DNA from: Rhodobiaceae bacterium
GTDB lineage: Bacteria; Pseudomonadota; Alphaproteobacteria; Parvibaculales; Parvibaculaceae
Direction of reading: 5' to 3'
NCBI GenBank assembly: GCA_002746275.1
Contig: NVWR01000004.1
Span: 117,625-127,626, forward strand
Length of the DNA: 10,002 nucleotides
Shown: one piece after another, positions 1 to 6,397 of the stretch
Layout: each line of letters opens with the position of its first letter
Numbering within the stretch: the stretch's first letter is position 1
Notes under the pieces: model-generated
What the model was told of the DNA's origin: nothing
Seen by the model: the letters and a program-made list of their open reading frames with translations, nothing else
Databases searched by the model: none
Position numbers and translations under genes: made by a program

Positions 1-690
1 GACCCGCAAGTGCTCATCACCCACCCTCGTGATGATGTGAAGACCCTGGAAGACATGCGCGGCAAGCCGATCATGGTGTCAGACGCCACGATCAGCGCGT
101 TCTGGGTCTGGCTGCGTTCGCGATTTGGTTTTACCGATGATCAGATCCGCAAATACACATTCAACCTCGCGCCGTTTCTGGTGGACGAGAATGCAATCCA
201 GCAGGGTTATCTCTCCTCCGAGCCTTATTTGATTGAAAAGGAAGCGGGCTTCACACCTCAGGTCTTTTTGCTCGCCGATCACGGCTACCCTGGGTACGCC
301 ACCTTCATCCTCGCCAACAATGCGATGATTGAGGCGGAGCCGGAGCTTGTGCAGGCCTTCGTCAACGCCACCATCAAAGGCTGGACATCGTATCTTTATG
401 GTGATCCGTCTCCCGCCAATGCACTGATCATGGCCGACAATCCCGACATGAGTGCGGACGTGATTGCGCAAGCCATTGAGAAACTCAACGCATATGGGAT
501 CGCGGCATCGGGCGACGCAGAAACACTGGGCATTGGCGCCATGACCGAGGCCCGCTGGCAGACCTTCTTTGAAGTGATGTCGGAAAACGGCGTCTATGAC
601 CCAGACCTTGACTGGCACGCCGCTTACACGACGGCCTTTGTCAACAAGGGGTATGGGCTCGATTTCAAGGCTGAGCTCACAGACAGATGA
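1..690 (+). CDS. ABC transporter substrate-binding protein, NMT1/THI5-like (5'-truncated by window)
   Basis: This is the periplasmic ligand-binding subunit of an importer; it hands substrate to the permease encoded two genes downstream. The frame is open from the first base, so the signal peptide and roughly the first third of the protein lie outside the window, and 229 C-terminal residues are visible. The pattern 'TLEDMRGKPI' followed by 'ISAFWVWLRSRFGF' is the domain-1 to domain-2 layout of NMT1/SsuA-like binding proteins, in which a bound ligand is contacted by aromatic and small residues. The later stretch 'YLSSEPYLIEKEAGF' also fits the family. The stop overlaps the ATPase start (ATGA). 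Family members bind thiamine pyrimidine precursors, riboflavin, nitrate, sulfonates or taurine. The sequence looks closer to the pyrimidine/riboflavin type than to SsuA or TauA, but this is an impression and the ligand is unassigned. Confidence 0.88.
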   Translation, partial: DPQVLITHPRDDVKTLEDMRGKPIMVSDATISAFWVWLRSRFGFTDDQIRKYTFNLAPFLVDENAIQQGYLSSEPYLIEKEAGFTPQVFLLADHGYPGYATFILANNAMIEAEPELVQAFVNATIKGWTSYLYGDPSPANALIMADNPDMSADVIAQAIEKLNAYGIAASGDAETLGIGAMTEARWQTFFEVMSENGVYDPDLDWHAAYTTAFVNKGYGLDFKAELTDR

Positions 691-1472
691 GCACGTCGTC
701 CGCCACGTCTCTGGTCCAGCTGTCCCATGTCACCAAGTCATTTGAGGATGGCCGGGACGTCGTCACCGATATCAATATTGATATCGCGCAAGGATCGTTC
801 GTGTCCCTTGTGGGCCCTTCGGGATGTGGCAAGAGCACGCTGCTTCGGATGCTCGCAGGCCTGTTGCAGCCGACAAAAGGGGACATCCTCTGGCTGGGAT
901 CAGACCACGCCCGGCCTGCAGACCTGGGATTTGTGTTTCAGGACGCAACGCTGCTCCCGTGGGCGAGTGTCTCTGAGAACGTCTATCTGCCCTTGAAGCT
1001 GAAAGAGATCACGCGCGAGGCCGCAGAGCCCGACATTGACGCCGCTCTGGAACGAGTCGGGCTTGGCGACGCCGCCGCCAAACTGCCCCACGAACTTTCC
1101 GGCGGCATGGCCATGCGCGTATCCATCGCCCGCGCGCTTGTCACCGAGCCGCCTGTGCTGTTGATGGACGAACCGTTTGCAGCGCTTGATGAACTCTCCC
1201 GCGAAAAACTGGACGACGACTTGCTGACGCTTTGGCGCGAGCTGGGCTGGACGGTGATCTTTGTCACCCACAGTGTATACGAGAGTGTATATCTGTCAGA
1301 ACGCATTCTGGTGATGGGAACGGACGGGGACGCGGCAGGCAAGCCCGGGCGCATTGTGGCAGACCTCCCCATCGATGCCCCCTACCCGCGCGGCCTCGCC
1401 TTTCGGCAATGCCAGTCCTACTTTGGCCATTGCCGCACGGTCTCCAGCGCGCTTCGCGGGGAGACATCATGA
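687..1472 (+). CDS. ABC transporter ATP-binding protein (nitrate/sulfonate/thiamine-precursor type)
   Basis: This cytoplasmic ATPase of 261 residues powers the importer. All core motifs are present: Walker A GPSGCGKST (residues 43-51), Q-loop Gln85, signature LSGGM (137-141), Walker B VLLMDEP (157-163) with catalytic Glu162, a D-loop near 166-170 and the H-loop His195. Met in place of Gln at the end of the signature is usual in the NrtD/SsuB/TauB/ThiZ branch, so it does not suggest loss of function. The start codon sits in an ATGA overlap with the binding-protein stop, and the stop forms another ATGA with the permease start. All three genes are therefore probably translationally coupled in one transcript. 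The C-terminal tail 'YPRGLAFR' resembles the conserved end of this branch. The substrate cannot be read from the ATPase. Confidence 0.95.
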   Translation: MSTSSATSLVQLSHVTKSFEDGRDVVTDINIDIAQGSFVSLVGPSGCGKSTLLRMLAGLLQPTKGDILWLGSDHARPADLGFVFQDATLLPWASVSENVYLPLKLKEITREAAEPDIDAALERVGLGDAAAKLPHELSGGMAMRVSIARALVTEPPVLLMDEPFAALDELSREKLDDDLLTLWRELGWTVIFVTHSVYESVYLSERILVMGTDGDAAGKPGRIVADLPIDAPYPRGLAFRQCQSYFGHCRTVSSALRGETS

Positions 1473-2260
1473 CGTCCGGACGGATCAAACGCATTGCGCT
1501 CCCCCATCTGGTGGGGCTCGCCTTCTTCCTGATCTGGGAGGTTGCCGTCCAGTTTTACGAGGTGCCGCAATTTCTGCTTCCGGCGCCCAGTCGAATATTG
1601 GAAGCGCTGGCCGATAATTTTGCTAGCCTGATGAGCGCGCTGTGGGTCACGTTGCGCATCACCGTGCTTGCGTTTGCGCTGGCGGTGGTTGGTGGTGTGG
1701 CGCTGGCTGTGGTGTTTTCACAAAGCCGCACCGTGGAGACCGCCCTCTTCCCGTTCGCGGTCATTCTCCAGGTGACGCCGGTGGTAGCGATCGCCCCGCT
1801 CGTTCTCATTTGGGTGGGCTTTGACAATGTGAACCTCGCGCTTTTGATCCTGGCGTGGATCGTGGCGTTTTTTCCGATCCTGTCGAACACGACATTAGGG
1901 CTGCGGTCGGTGGACCACCATCTGATGGAGCTGTTCACTCTCTACGGTGCCTCACGCTGGCAGCGGCTCTGGTCTTTGCAACTGCCCGCCTCTCTGCCTC
2001 ACATTCTGGGGGGCATGAAGATTTCCGGGGGGCTTGCTCTCATTGGTGCCGTGGTCGCGGAGTTTGTCGCTGGATCAGGATCAGGAACCGGCCTTGCGTG
2101 GCGCATTATCGAGGCCGGGAACCGTTTGCAGGTGCCGACCATGTTTGCCGCCCTGCTGCTTTTGTCCGCGTTGGGCATTGCGATCTTTTTCTCGCTCAGC
2201 GTTCTGGAACACATTGTGCTCAGCCGATGGCATGAAAGTGCGATAGATCGCGAAAAATAG
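1469..2260 (+). CDS. ABC transporter permease (BPD_transp_1, SsuC/TauC/ThiX type)
   Basis: This inner-membrane channel subunit of 263 residues has about six hydrophobic segments (roughly residues 8-28, 62-84, 92-118, 122-140, 184-204 and 224-250). The cytoplasmic EAA-type coupling loop, which docks on the ATPase, lies at about 154-173 with the conserved 'LYGASRWQRLWSLQLP'. The early 'FLLPAPSRI' is typical of the nitrate/sulfonate/taurine permease group. The reading frame is open further upstream to 1232, but that part overlaps the ATPase gene in another frame. I chose ATG 1469 because it forms an ATGA overlap with the ATPase stop and gives a family-typical length. It is the last gene of the importer operon. 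No convincing intrinsic terminator follows; only a 4-bp stem without a T-run is seen near 2240-2251. Confidence 0.94.
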   Translation: MTSGRIKRIALPHLVGLAFFLIWEVAVQFYEVPQFLLPAPSRILEALADNFASLMSALWVTLRITVLAFALAVVGGVALAVVFSQSRTVETALFPFAVILQVTPVVAIAPLVLIWVGFDNVNLALLILAWIVAFFPILSNTTLGLRSVDHHLMELFTLYGASRWQRLWSLQLPASLPHILGGMKISGGLALIGAVVAEFVAGSGSGTGLAWRIIEAGNRLQVPTMFAALLLLSALGIAIFFSLSVLEHIVLSRWHESAIDREK

Positions 2261-2436
2261 TCCGAATTCTGTCAGAAATCACCTATTTCACTTAAAATAT
2301 TTGTGTTTTAATATATTTCACACTCCTATTGACGTGTAATGTAAAAACACCCATGTTTGCGGCCAATAAAGACAGTTTTCCATGCCAGACCACGGCTGGA
2401 AAAGGTTTTACATGAAAGTTCTTCGGAGGATTGGGT
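2261..2436 (+). promoter_or_regulatory. AT-rich promoter/leader region of the sulfite-reductase operon
   Basis: This gap of 176 bases separates the importer operon from the DUF2849-cysI-DUF934 operon. It is much richer in A and T than the genes on either side. It holds the octamer TATTTCAC twice as a direct repeat (2284-2291 and 2314-2321, exactly 30 bases apart, close to three helical turns) and a -35-like TTGACG at 2329-2334. The base run 17 downstream of that (CATGTT, 2352-2357) is a poor -10. GTGT/ACAC inverted arms occur at 2303-2306/2320-2323 and 2334-2337/2347-2350, and either could be an operator half. A promoter is expected here because the downstream operon needs one, but the exact boxes are uncertain. 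Confidence 0.45.
2425..2430 (+). promoter_or_regulatory. Shine-Dalgarno GGAGGA fixing a TTG start
   Basis: A strong GGAGGA lies at 2425-2430. The first TTG of the frame (2431) touches it and cannot be used as a start. The second in-frame TTG at 2437 is six bases away, the ideal spacing, and gives MAQHTNK. The same site lies inside a 14-codon ORF (2412-2456) in another frame. Confidence 0.75.
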
Positions 2437-2760
2437 TTGGCCCAACATACCAATAAGCGCGCCACCACACAGGCGGTCACAGCCAACAGGCTGACGGACG
2501 GCGATGTGGTCTATTTCACTGCGGCGGGCGACTGGTCGCTGTGGTTGAAAGATTCCCAAGTTGCCGACGGTAAGGAGGACTGCGCGAAGCTGCTGGCCTC
2601 CGCGCAACCTGCCGTGTCAGCGCAACTGGTGATCGATCCCTATCTCTTCGAAGTAACCGTTAATGAAGGTGAGATTATTCCGGCGAGTGTGCGGGAAAAA
2701 ATCCGCATGGCTGGTCCGACGATCCGACTTGATCTTGGGAAACAGGCCGCCAACGCCTGA
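2437..2760 (+). CDS. DUF2849 family protein, sulfite-reductase operon companion
   Basis: This small soluble protein of 107 residues belongs to the DUF2849 family, known mainly from proteobacteria, where it commonly lies directly upstream of cysI. The hallmarks are visible: 'ANRLTDGDVVYF' near residues 16-27, 'VIDPYLFEV' (65-73) and the C-terminal 'GPTIRLDLGKQA' (93-104). There is no signal peptide or membrane segment. It has a single cysteine (Cys49), so nothing suggests a metal centre of its own. Its biochemical role is not established; the gene order suggests it assists sirohaem sulfite reductase or its electron supply. The start is taken as TTG 2437 on the strength of GGAGGA six bases upstream. 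The cysI start follows 30 bases after its stop, so co-transcription is likely. Confidence 0.88.
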   Translation: MAQHTNKRATTQAVTANRLTDGDVVYFTAAGDWSLWLKDSQVADGKEDCAKLLASAQPAVSAQLVIDPYLFEVTVNEGEIIPASVREKIRMAGPTIRLDLGKQAANA

Positions 2761-2790
2761 TCACCTTCTCTAGAATGGAAGTATTCTGCG

Positions 2791-4449
2791 ATGTATCGCT
2801 ATGACGAATTTGACCACAAGCTCGTGCAAGAGCGCGTCACCCAGTTTCGCAGCCAAGTGGCACGACGCCTTGCGGGTGAGCTGACGGAAGACCAGTTCAA
2901 ACCCTTGCGGCTGATGAACGGTGTCTATCTGCAACTGCACGCCTACATGCTGCGTGTTGCGGTTCCCTATGGCACTCTGTCCGGCCCACAGATGCATATG
3001 CTCGCGCACATCGCGCGCAAATATGACAAGGGCTATGGCCACTTCACCACGCGCCAGAACATTCAATACAATTGGCCTTCGCTGGAAGACATTCCGGCGA
3101 TCCTGGATGATCTCGCGACCGTGGAAATGCACGCCATTCAGACCAGTGGTAACTGTATTCGCAATGTGACTTCAGATCAGTATGCAGGCGCTGCGGCTGA
3201 TGAGATTGAAGACCCGCGCATCTGGAGCGAAATCATCCGGCAGTGGTCGACGTTCCACCCGGAATTCACCTTCCTGCCCCGCAAGTTCAAGTTCGCCGTG
3301 ACCGGCATGCACACTGACCGTGCAGCCATCCGCTTTCATGACATTGGCATCGAGGTGGTCAAGGGCACAGACGGCAAACCCGCTTTTGATGTTTATGTGG
3401 GCGGTGGACAGGGCCGCACGCCGATGATTGCGCATTTGATCGGGAAAGCCGTACCGGCTGGCGATCTCATTGCCTACCTTGAAGCGATTATGCGCGTCTA
3501 CAATATGAACGGGCGCCGCGACAATCTTTACAAGGCACGCATCAAGATCCTCGTTCACTCATTGGGCGCTGAAGAAATGAAGCGTCAGGTCGAAGAAGAG
3601 TTCGCCCTCGTCACAGAGCAGGGCATACCGTTTTTGCCTGCAGCGGAAATCGAGCGTATCCGGGCCTACTTCCAAGCGCCTGCTTATGAAACATTGCCCG
3701 ACACCTCGGATGCTCTTGATGCTGCCTTGGCAGAGAATAGGCGATTTGGGGATTGGGTGAAAACCAATGTCGCTCCCCACAAGGTAACGGGCTATGCGAT
3801 TGCCAACATCTCGTTGAAGCCTGTTGGTGGCATTGCCGGAGATGCCAGCGCAGACCAGATGGATCTGATTGCTGATCTCACAACCAAATTTAGTTTCGAT
3901 GAAATTCGTGTCACGCATGAACAAAACCTGACCCTGCCATTTGTGCGCAAGGACGATTTGTATCCGCTCTGGCAGGCTCTTGAGGCTGCTGGCCTGGGTG
4001 ATCCCAACCTTGCGCTCATCACCGATCACATTGTGTGTCCTGGTCTCGACTATTGTGCGCTGGCCAATGCGCGCTCCATTCCGATTTCGCAGAAAATTGC
4101 GGAGCGCTTTGCAGATCTCGACCGGCAGCACGATATTGGCGAGCTGAAGATCAAAATCTCCGGCTGCATCAATGCTTGCGGCCACCATCATGTAGGCCAC
4201 ATTGGTATTCTGGGTGTCGACAAGAAGGGCACTGAGTTCTACCAGGTGTCACTTGGCGGATCAGCGGACGAAACAAGTTCGCTTGCAGAAATTGTTGGAC
4301 CGGCCTTCACCGAAGACGAAATCGTCGATGCCGTTGAGACCATCGTCGAGACTTATCTGGATGCGCGCGAGAATGACGAACGTTTCATCGACACCTATCG
4401 CCGCATCGGCAAAGCCCCGTTCAAGGAGAAGCTCTATGCCACTCATTAA
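2791..4449 (+). CDS. cysI: Sulfite reductase hemoprotein subunit (nitrite/sulfite reductase family)
   Basis: This enzyme reduces sulfite to sulfide in six electron steps at a coupled sirohaem-[4Fe-4S] centre, in the cytoplasm. The 552 residues follow the family plan of two ferredoxin-like half domains and two sirohaem/4Fe-4S domains. The cluster ligands are intact: Cys416 and Cys422 (C-x5-C in CPGLDYC), Cys459 and Cys463 (C-x3-C in GCINAC). Substrate-pocket basic residues are present in TTRQNIQ (Arg88), GNCIRN (Arg124) and LPRKFK (Lys165, Lys167), matching the Arg/Arg/Lys/Lys set of E. coli CysI. Ferredoxin-type nitrite reductases share this fold. The flanking DUF2849 and DUF934 genes favour sulfite as the substrate. 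No flavoprotein subunit (cysJ) is nearby, so ferredoxin or another donor is inferred. ATG 2791 has a GGAAG upstream. The 3' end overlaps the next gene by 14 bases. Confidence 0.95.
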   Translation: MYRYDEFDHKLVQERVTQFRSQVARRLAGELTEDQFKPLRLMNGVYLQLHAYMLRVAVPYGTLSGPQMHMLAHIARKYDKGYGHFTTRQNIQYNWPSLEDIPAILDDLATVEMHAIQTSGNCIRNVTSDQYAGAAADEIEDPRIWSEIIRQWSTFHPEFTFLPRKFKFAVTGMHTDRAAIRFHDIGIEVVKGTDGKPAFDVYVGGGQGRTPMIAHLIGKAVPAGDLIAYLEAIMRVYNMNGRRDNLYKARIKILVHSLGAEEMKRQVEEEFALVTEQGIPFLPAAEIERIRAYFQAPAYETLPDTSDALDAALAENRRFGDWVKTNVAPHKVTGYAIANISLKPVGGIAGDASADQMDLIADLTTKFSFDEIRVTHEQNLTLPFVRKDDLYPLWQALEAAGLGDPNLALITDHIVCPGLDYCALANARSIPISQKIAERFADLDRQHDIGELKIKISGCINACGHHHVGHIGILGVDKKGTEFYQVSLGGSADETSSLAEIVGPAFTEDEIVDAVETIVETYLDARENDERFIDTYRRIGKAPFKEKLYATH

Positions 4450-4933
4450 GAACGGCTCCTTTGCAGACGATGAATGGGTGAGTGTTGGCGACGAGGACGA
4501 CTTGCCGTCTGAAGGAGGCGTGATTGTCTCCCTCACCCGCTGGCTGGCGGAGCGCGATACATTGCTAGGCCGCAATACACCCCTGGGTGTCACACTCGCT
4601 GCTGGTGAAGTGCCCGATGCCATCGTCACCGACCTGGACCGCCTGCAACTGGTGGCCGTGCAATTCCCCATCTACAAGGATGGGCGTGGCTATTCATCGG
4701 CCCGGCTGCTACGCGAGCGCCACGGATACGAAGGCGAAATCCGGGCGACGGGCGAAATCCTCTATGACCAGTGGTTCGCGATGGCCCGCTGCGGCATTGA
4801 CGCCTTTGAAGTTGCTGAGGGTACGACACTCGCTGCCTTCGATGCGGCGATGAACGAATTGAGCCTTGTTTATCAACGCACCGGCGATGGTCGCCCCACG
4901 GTGATGGAACTTCGGCACAAGTCCTCTGACTGA
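4436..4933 (+). CDS. DUF934 family protein, sulfite reduction accessory
   Basis: This soluble protein of 165 residues is in the DUF934 family, whose genes nearly always accompany cysI and often cysH in proteobacteria. The signature is clear: 'FPIYKDGRGYSSARLL' ending near residue 92, followed by 'GYEGEIRATGEILYDQ' and 'ARCGIDAF' (117-124). Its activity is not established; it is often labelled an oxidoreductase or a probable electron-transfer partner of sulfite reductase. Only one cysteine (Cys119) is present, so it is unlikely to carry an iron-sulfur cluster alone. The frame is open back to 4202 inside cysI. ATG 4436 is chosen because AAGGAGAA (4423-4430) lies just upstream and because the N-terminus then begins MPLIKNG. 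The overlap with cysI implies translational coupling. The usual next gene, cysH, is absent; the operon ends here. Confidence 0.9.
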   Translation: MPLIKNGSFADDEWVSVGDEDDLPSEGGVIVSLTRWLAERDTLLGRNTPLGVTLAAGEVPDAIVTDLDRLQLVAVQFPIYKDGRGYSSARLLRERHGYEGEIRATGEILYDQWFAMARCGIDAFEVAEGTTLAAFDAAMNELSLVYQRTGDGRPTVMELRHKSSD

Positions 4934-5130
4934 CGCTGAATATTGGTGCTGAAAAGCTTAAAAAAAAGCGCGCGGCGTTAACCTGTTCTAAACCACACTT
5001 CAATTTTCCTCAAACTCGATGCAAACCGTTCAAGTTTCTTCCATGTGTCATTGGTAGGACTGTTCTCATGGTTCGGCTCCTTCATGTCAGCGACATCCGC
5101 TGATTTCACTGGGGCCTCGGAGTTGAGTAC
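4934..5130 (+). promoter_or_regulatory. Intergenic leader upstream of the PAN-domain gene
   Basis: This gap of 197 bases holds an A-run (4960-4967), a GCGTTAACC (4975-4983) of the half-site kind bound by CtrA in alphaproteobacteria, an ATTTCAC heptamer (5103-5109) and an 11-codon ORF at 5068-5103. I see no credible terminator for the sulfite-reductase operon: only GCTT/AAGC around the A-run. A GGAG at 5119-5122 serves the next gene. Promoter boxes are not evident. Confidence 0.3.
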
Positions 5131-5499
5131 ATGAGAATTGAACTTTCATCGCCAAGCAAATGGCATATCGGGATCGCCCTGATCTTCTATTTTCTTATTA
5201 CGGTCGCGACAGGCCCTGGGTTTGCCGCGAACACAGGTGCTTTCATGGAGCACAGCACAGACCGCCCGGGTGGCGACTATCGTGTGCTGACCAATGGTGT
5301 TGAGAGCCCCCGTTATTGCGCCTCTGCCTGTGCTGCTGACACGCAGTGCCGTGCCTGGACTTATGTCAACAAAGGAACAGAAGGCGCTTTGGCCTCCTGC
5401 CATCTCAAGCTGACAGTCCCCCACGCGGAAGCAACACCTTGTTGTGTGAGCGGTGTCACGGTCGGTTCCAGCGAACCTGGTCGGGTCCGCGGATACTAA
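5131..5499 (+). CDS. Small secreted PAN (apple-like) domain protein
   Basis: This protein of 122 residues has an N-terminal signal peptide: a hydrophobic stretch at about residues 12-28, then 'GFAANT', with cleavage likely after Ala32 or Ala33. The mature part is a single compact PAN_4-type domain, seen in the pattern 'DRPGGDYR' (44-51), 'CASACAADTQCRAWTYV' (63-79) and 'ASCHLK' (88-93), ending in 'CCVSGV'. The six cysteines (63, 67, 73, 90, 104, 105) could make three disulfides, which suits the periplasm. PAN domains bind proteins or carbohydrates; bacterial members often occur as repeats or fused to other modules, and here a single copy stands alone. The start is supported by GGAG eight bases upstream. 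The ligand is unknown. The gene appears monocistronic and converges on the lipoprotein gene 29 bases away. Confidence 0.82.
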   Translation: MRIELSSPSKWHIGIALIFYFLITVATGPGFAANTGAFMEHSTDRPGGDYRVLTNGVESPRYCASACAADTQCRAWTYVNKGTEGALASCHLKLTVPHAEATPCCVSGVTVGSSEPGRVRGY

Positions 5500-5522
5500 A
5501 AAATATCTTGGAAAAGCCGGAA

Positions 5523-5538
5523 GCCCGTTTAAACGGGC
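5523..5538. terminator. Palindrome at convergent junction, possible bidirectional terminator
   Basis: GCCCGTTTAAACGGGC is a perfect 16-base palindrome between the PAN-domain gene and the minus-strand lipoprotein gene, and it covers the latter's stop codon (5529-5531). It could fold as a 5-6 bp GC-rich stem with a TTAA-type loop on either transcript. No T-run follows directly on either strand, so factor-independent termination is only tentative. Confidence 0.4.
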
Positions 5539-6284
5539 AGTTCCGTGGAGCGCCGACCGAATAATTCACCACGCACAGCTCTGTGGCGGGCGGCGTCTTT
5601 TCTGACCCCCTCTATGCTTACTTCCAGCATATTGAGAACTTCCTTGATCGTAGCGATCAGATCTCCTTCCGGGATGTCAAAGGCAGCCTGTTCCAGTGCG
5701 ACCCGATATTCGAGAAGACGTTGGTCCAACAGGTCGACGGTCTGATCTATGACATTGCCATTGTTTTCCACGCGCAACACCACATCAACCGCGTCTGAAA
5801 ACACAGCGCTGTTGGCGGCCATCGCATCTCTCACCAATGACAGCCGCTGAGCATCTGCACCGGTGACGGCAATGCTCAAACTCGCAAACTGATCTGCCAT
5901 GGTGACATCACGCATCGCGTCGTTACCAAATGTATTGAGCAGTCCGACACCGCTTTCAGAATGGGCTTGGAGGAGAAAGCGGTAATAGGCTTTATCGCCC
6001 ACGTCTTCTGTTTCCAGAATGGAAAATCTTTCAAGCAAATTGGTGCTCGAGGTATCCACATGACCATCGATATTGCCTGCCAACGTGCGAAGCTGCTGCT
6101 CTTCATCCGTCATGGGCAACCCGTGGGTGAGGTCTGGATTGATCAGTACCGCCAATTGGTCTCCCAAGCCGCCCACGAAGGAGAACTCGTTGGGCTTGCT
6201 GCGGCCCAGATCTCCCTGTCCCGCGCAACCCAGAAGACTTGCGACGGTCAGTCCTGTTCCTAGAATTTTCACAATCGGACGCAT
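5529..6284 (-). CDS. Putative outer-membrane lipoprotein of unknown function
   Basis: I do not recognise this family. The 251 residues start with a lipoprotein signal: basic residues, a hydrophobic run, then the lipobox L-L-G-C with the acylated Cys20. The residue after Cys20 is Ala rather than Asp, so export to the outer membrane is expected under the usual Lol rule. The mature protein has no other cysteine and no internal membrane segment. From about 125 to 240 it looks largely helical, possibly coiled (for example 'VDLLDQRLLEYRVALEQAAF'). The frame is open to an ATG at 6320, but ATG 6284 gives a normal signal length and has AAAGG about seven bases upstream, so it is preferred. The gene is divergent from the PqiA-like gene across a 113-base gap. 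A role in the envelope is inferred from the signal only. Confidence 0.75.
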   Translation of the reverse strand: MRPIVKILGTGLTVASLLGCAGQGDLGRSKPNEFSFVGGLGDQLAVLINPDLTHGLPMTDEEQQLRTLAGNIDGHVDTSSTNLLERFSILETEDVGDKAYYRFLLQAHSESGVGLLNTFGNDAMRDVTMADQFASLSIAVTGADAQRLSLVRDAMAANSAVFSDAVDVVLRVENNGNVIDQTVDLLDQRLLEYRVALEQAAFDIPEGDLIATIKEVLNMLEVSIEGVRKDAARHRAVRGELFGRRSTELPV

Positions 6285-6397
6285 GGCGAGGCCTTTATAT
6301 CTGCGGCACAGTTTCGCCATAAGCTTAGGGTTTAATCCTTAGGCGCTTGTTAATGCGCTGATTTCCTCAAAAAACTGCGGCAGCCGCCCGCTAACCC
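6285..6397. promoter_or_regulatory. Divergent promoter region between lipoprotein and PqiA-like genes
   Basis: This gap of 113 bases must carry promoters for both strands. It shows CTTAGG twice as a direct repeat (6324-6329 and 6338-6343, 14 bases apart) and a GCGC/GCGC inverted pair around TTAA (6343-6346, 6355-6358). No box close to a standard -35/-10 pair stands out. Confidence 0.35.

Noticed and set aside
1232..1468. Longer permease start inside the ATPase gene
   Set aside because: The extra residues are Arg/Gly/His-rich shadow sequence of the ATPase gene; ATG 1469 forms an ATGA overlap and gives the family length.
3559..4200. Minus-strand open frame of 213 codons opposite cysI
   Set aside because: It is antisense to the conserved sirohaem/cluster domain of cysI and shows no family features.
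4953..4970. GCTT and AAGC around an A-run after the DUF934 gene, as a terminator
   Set aside because: The stem is four bases with an A-rich loop and no T-run; too weak to call.
6369..6387. GCGG-CTG-CCGC stem followed by six T on the minus strand, inside the divergent promoter gap
   Set aside because: The stem is only 4 bp and no minus-strand gene ends upstream of it; it could at most stop antisense transcription from the PqiA-like gene.
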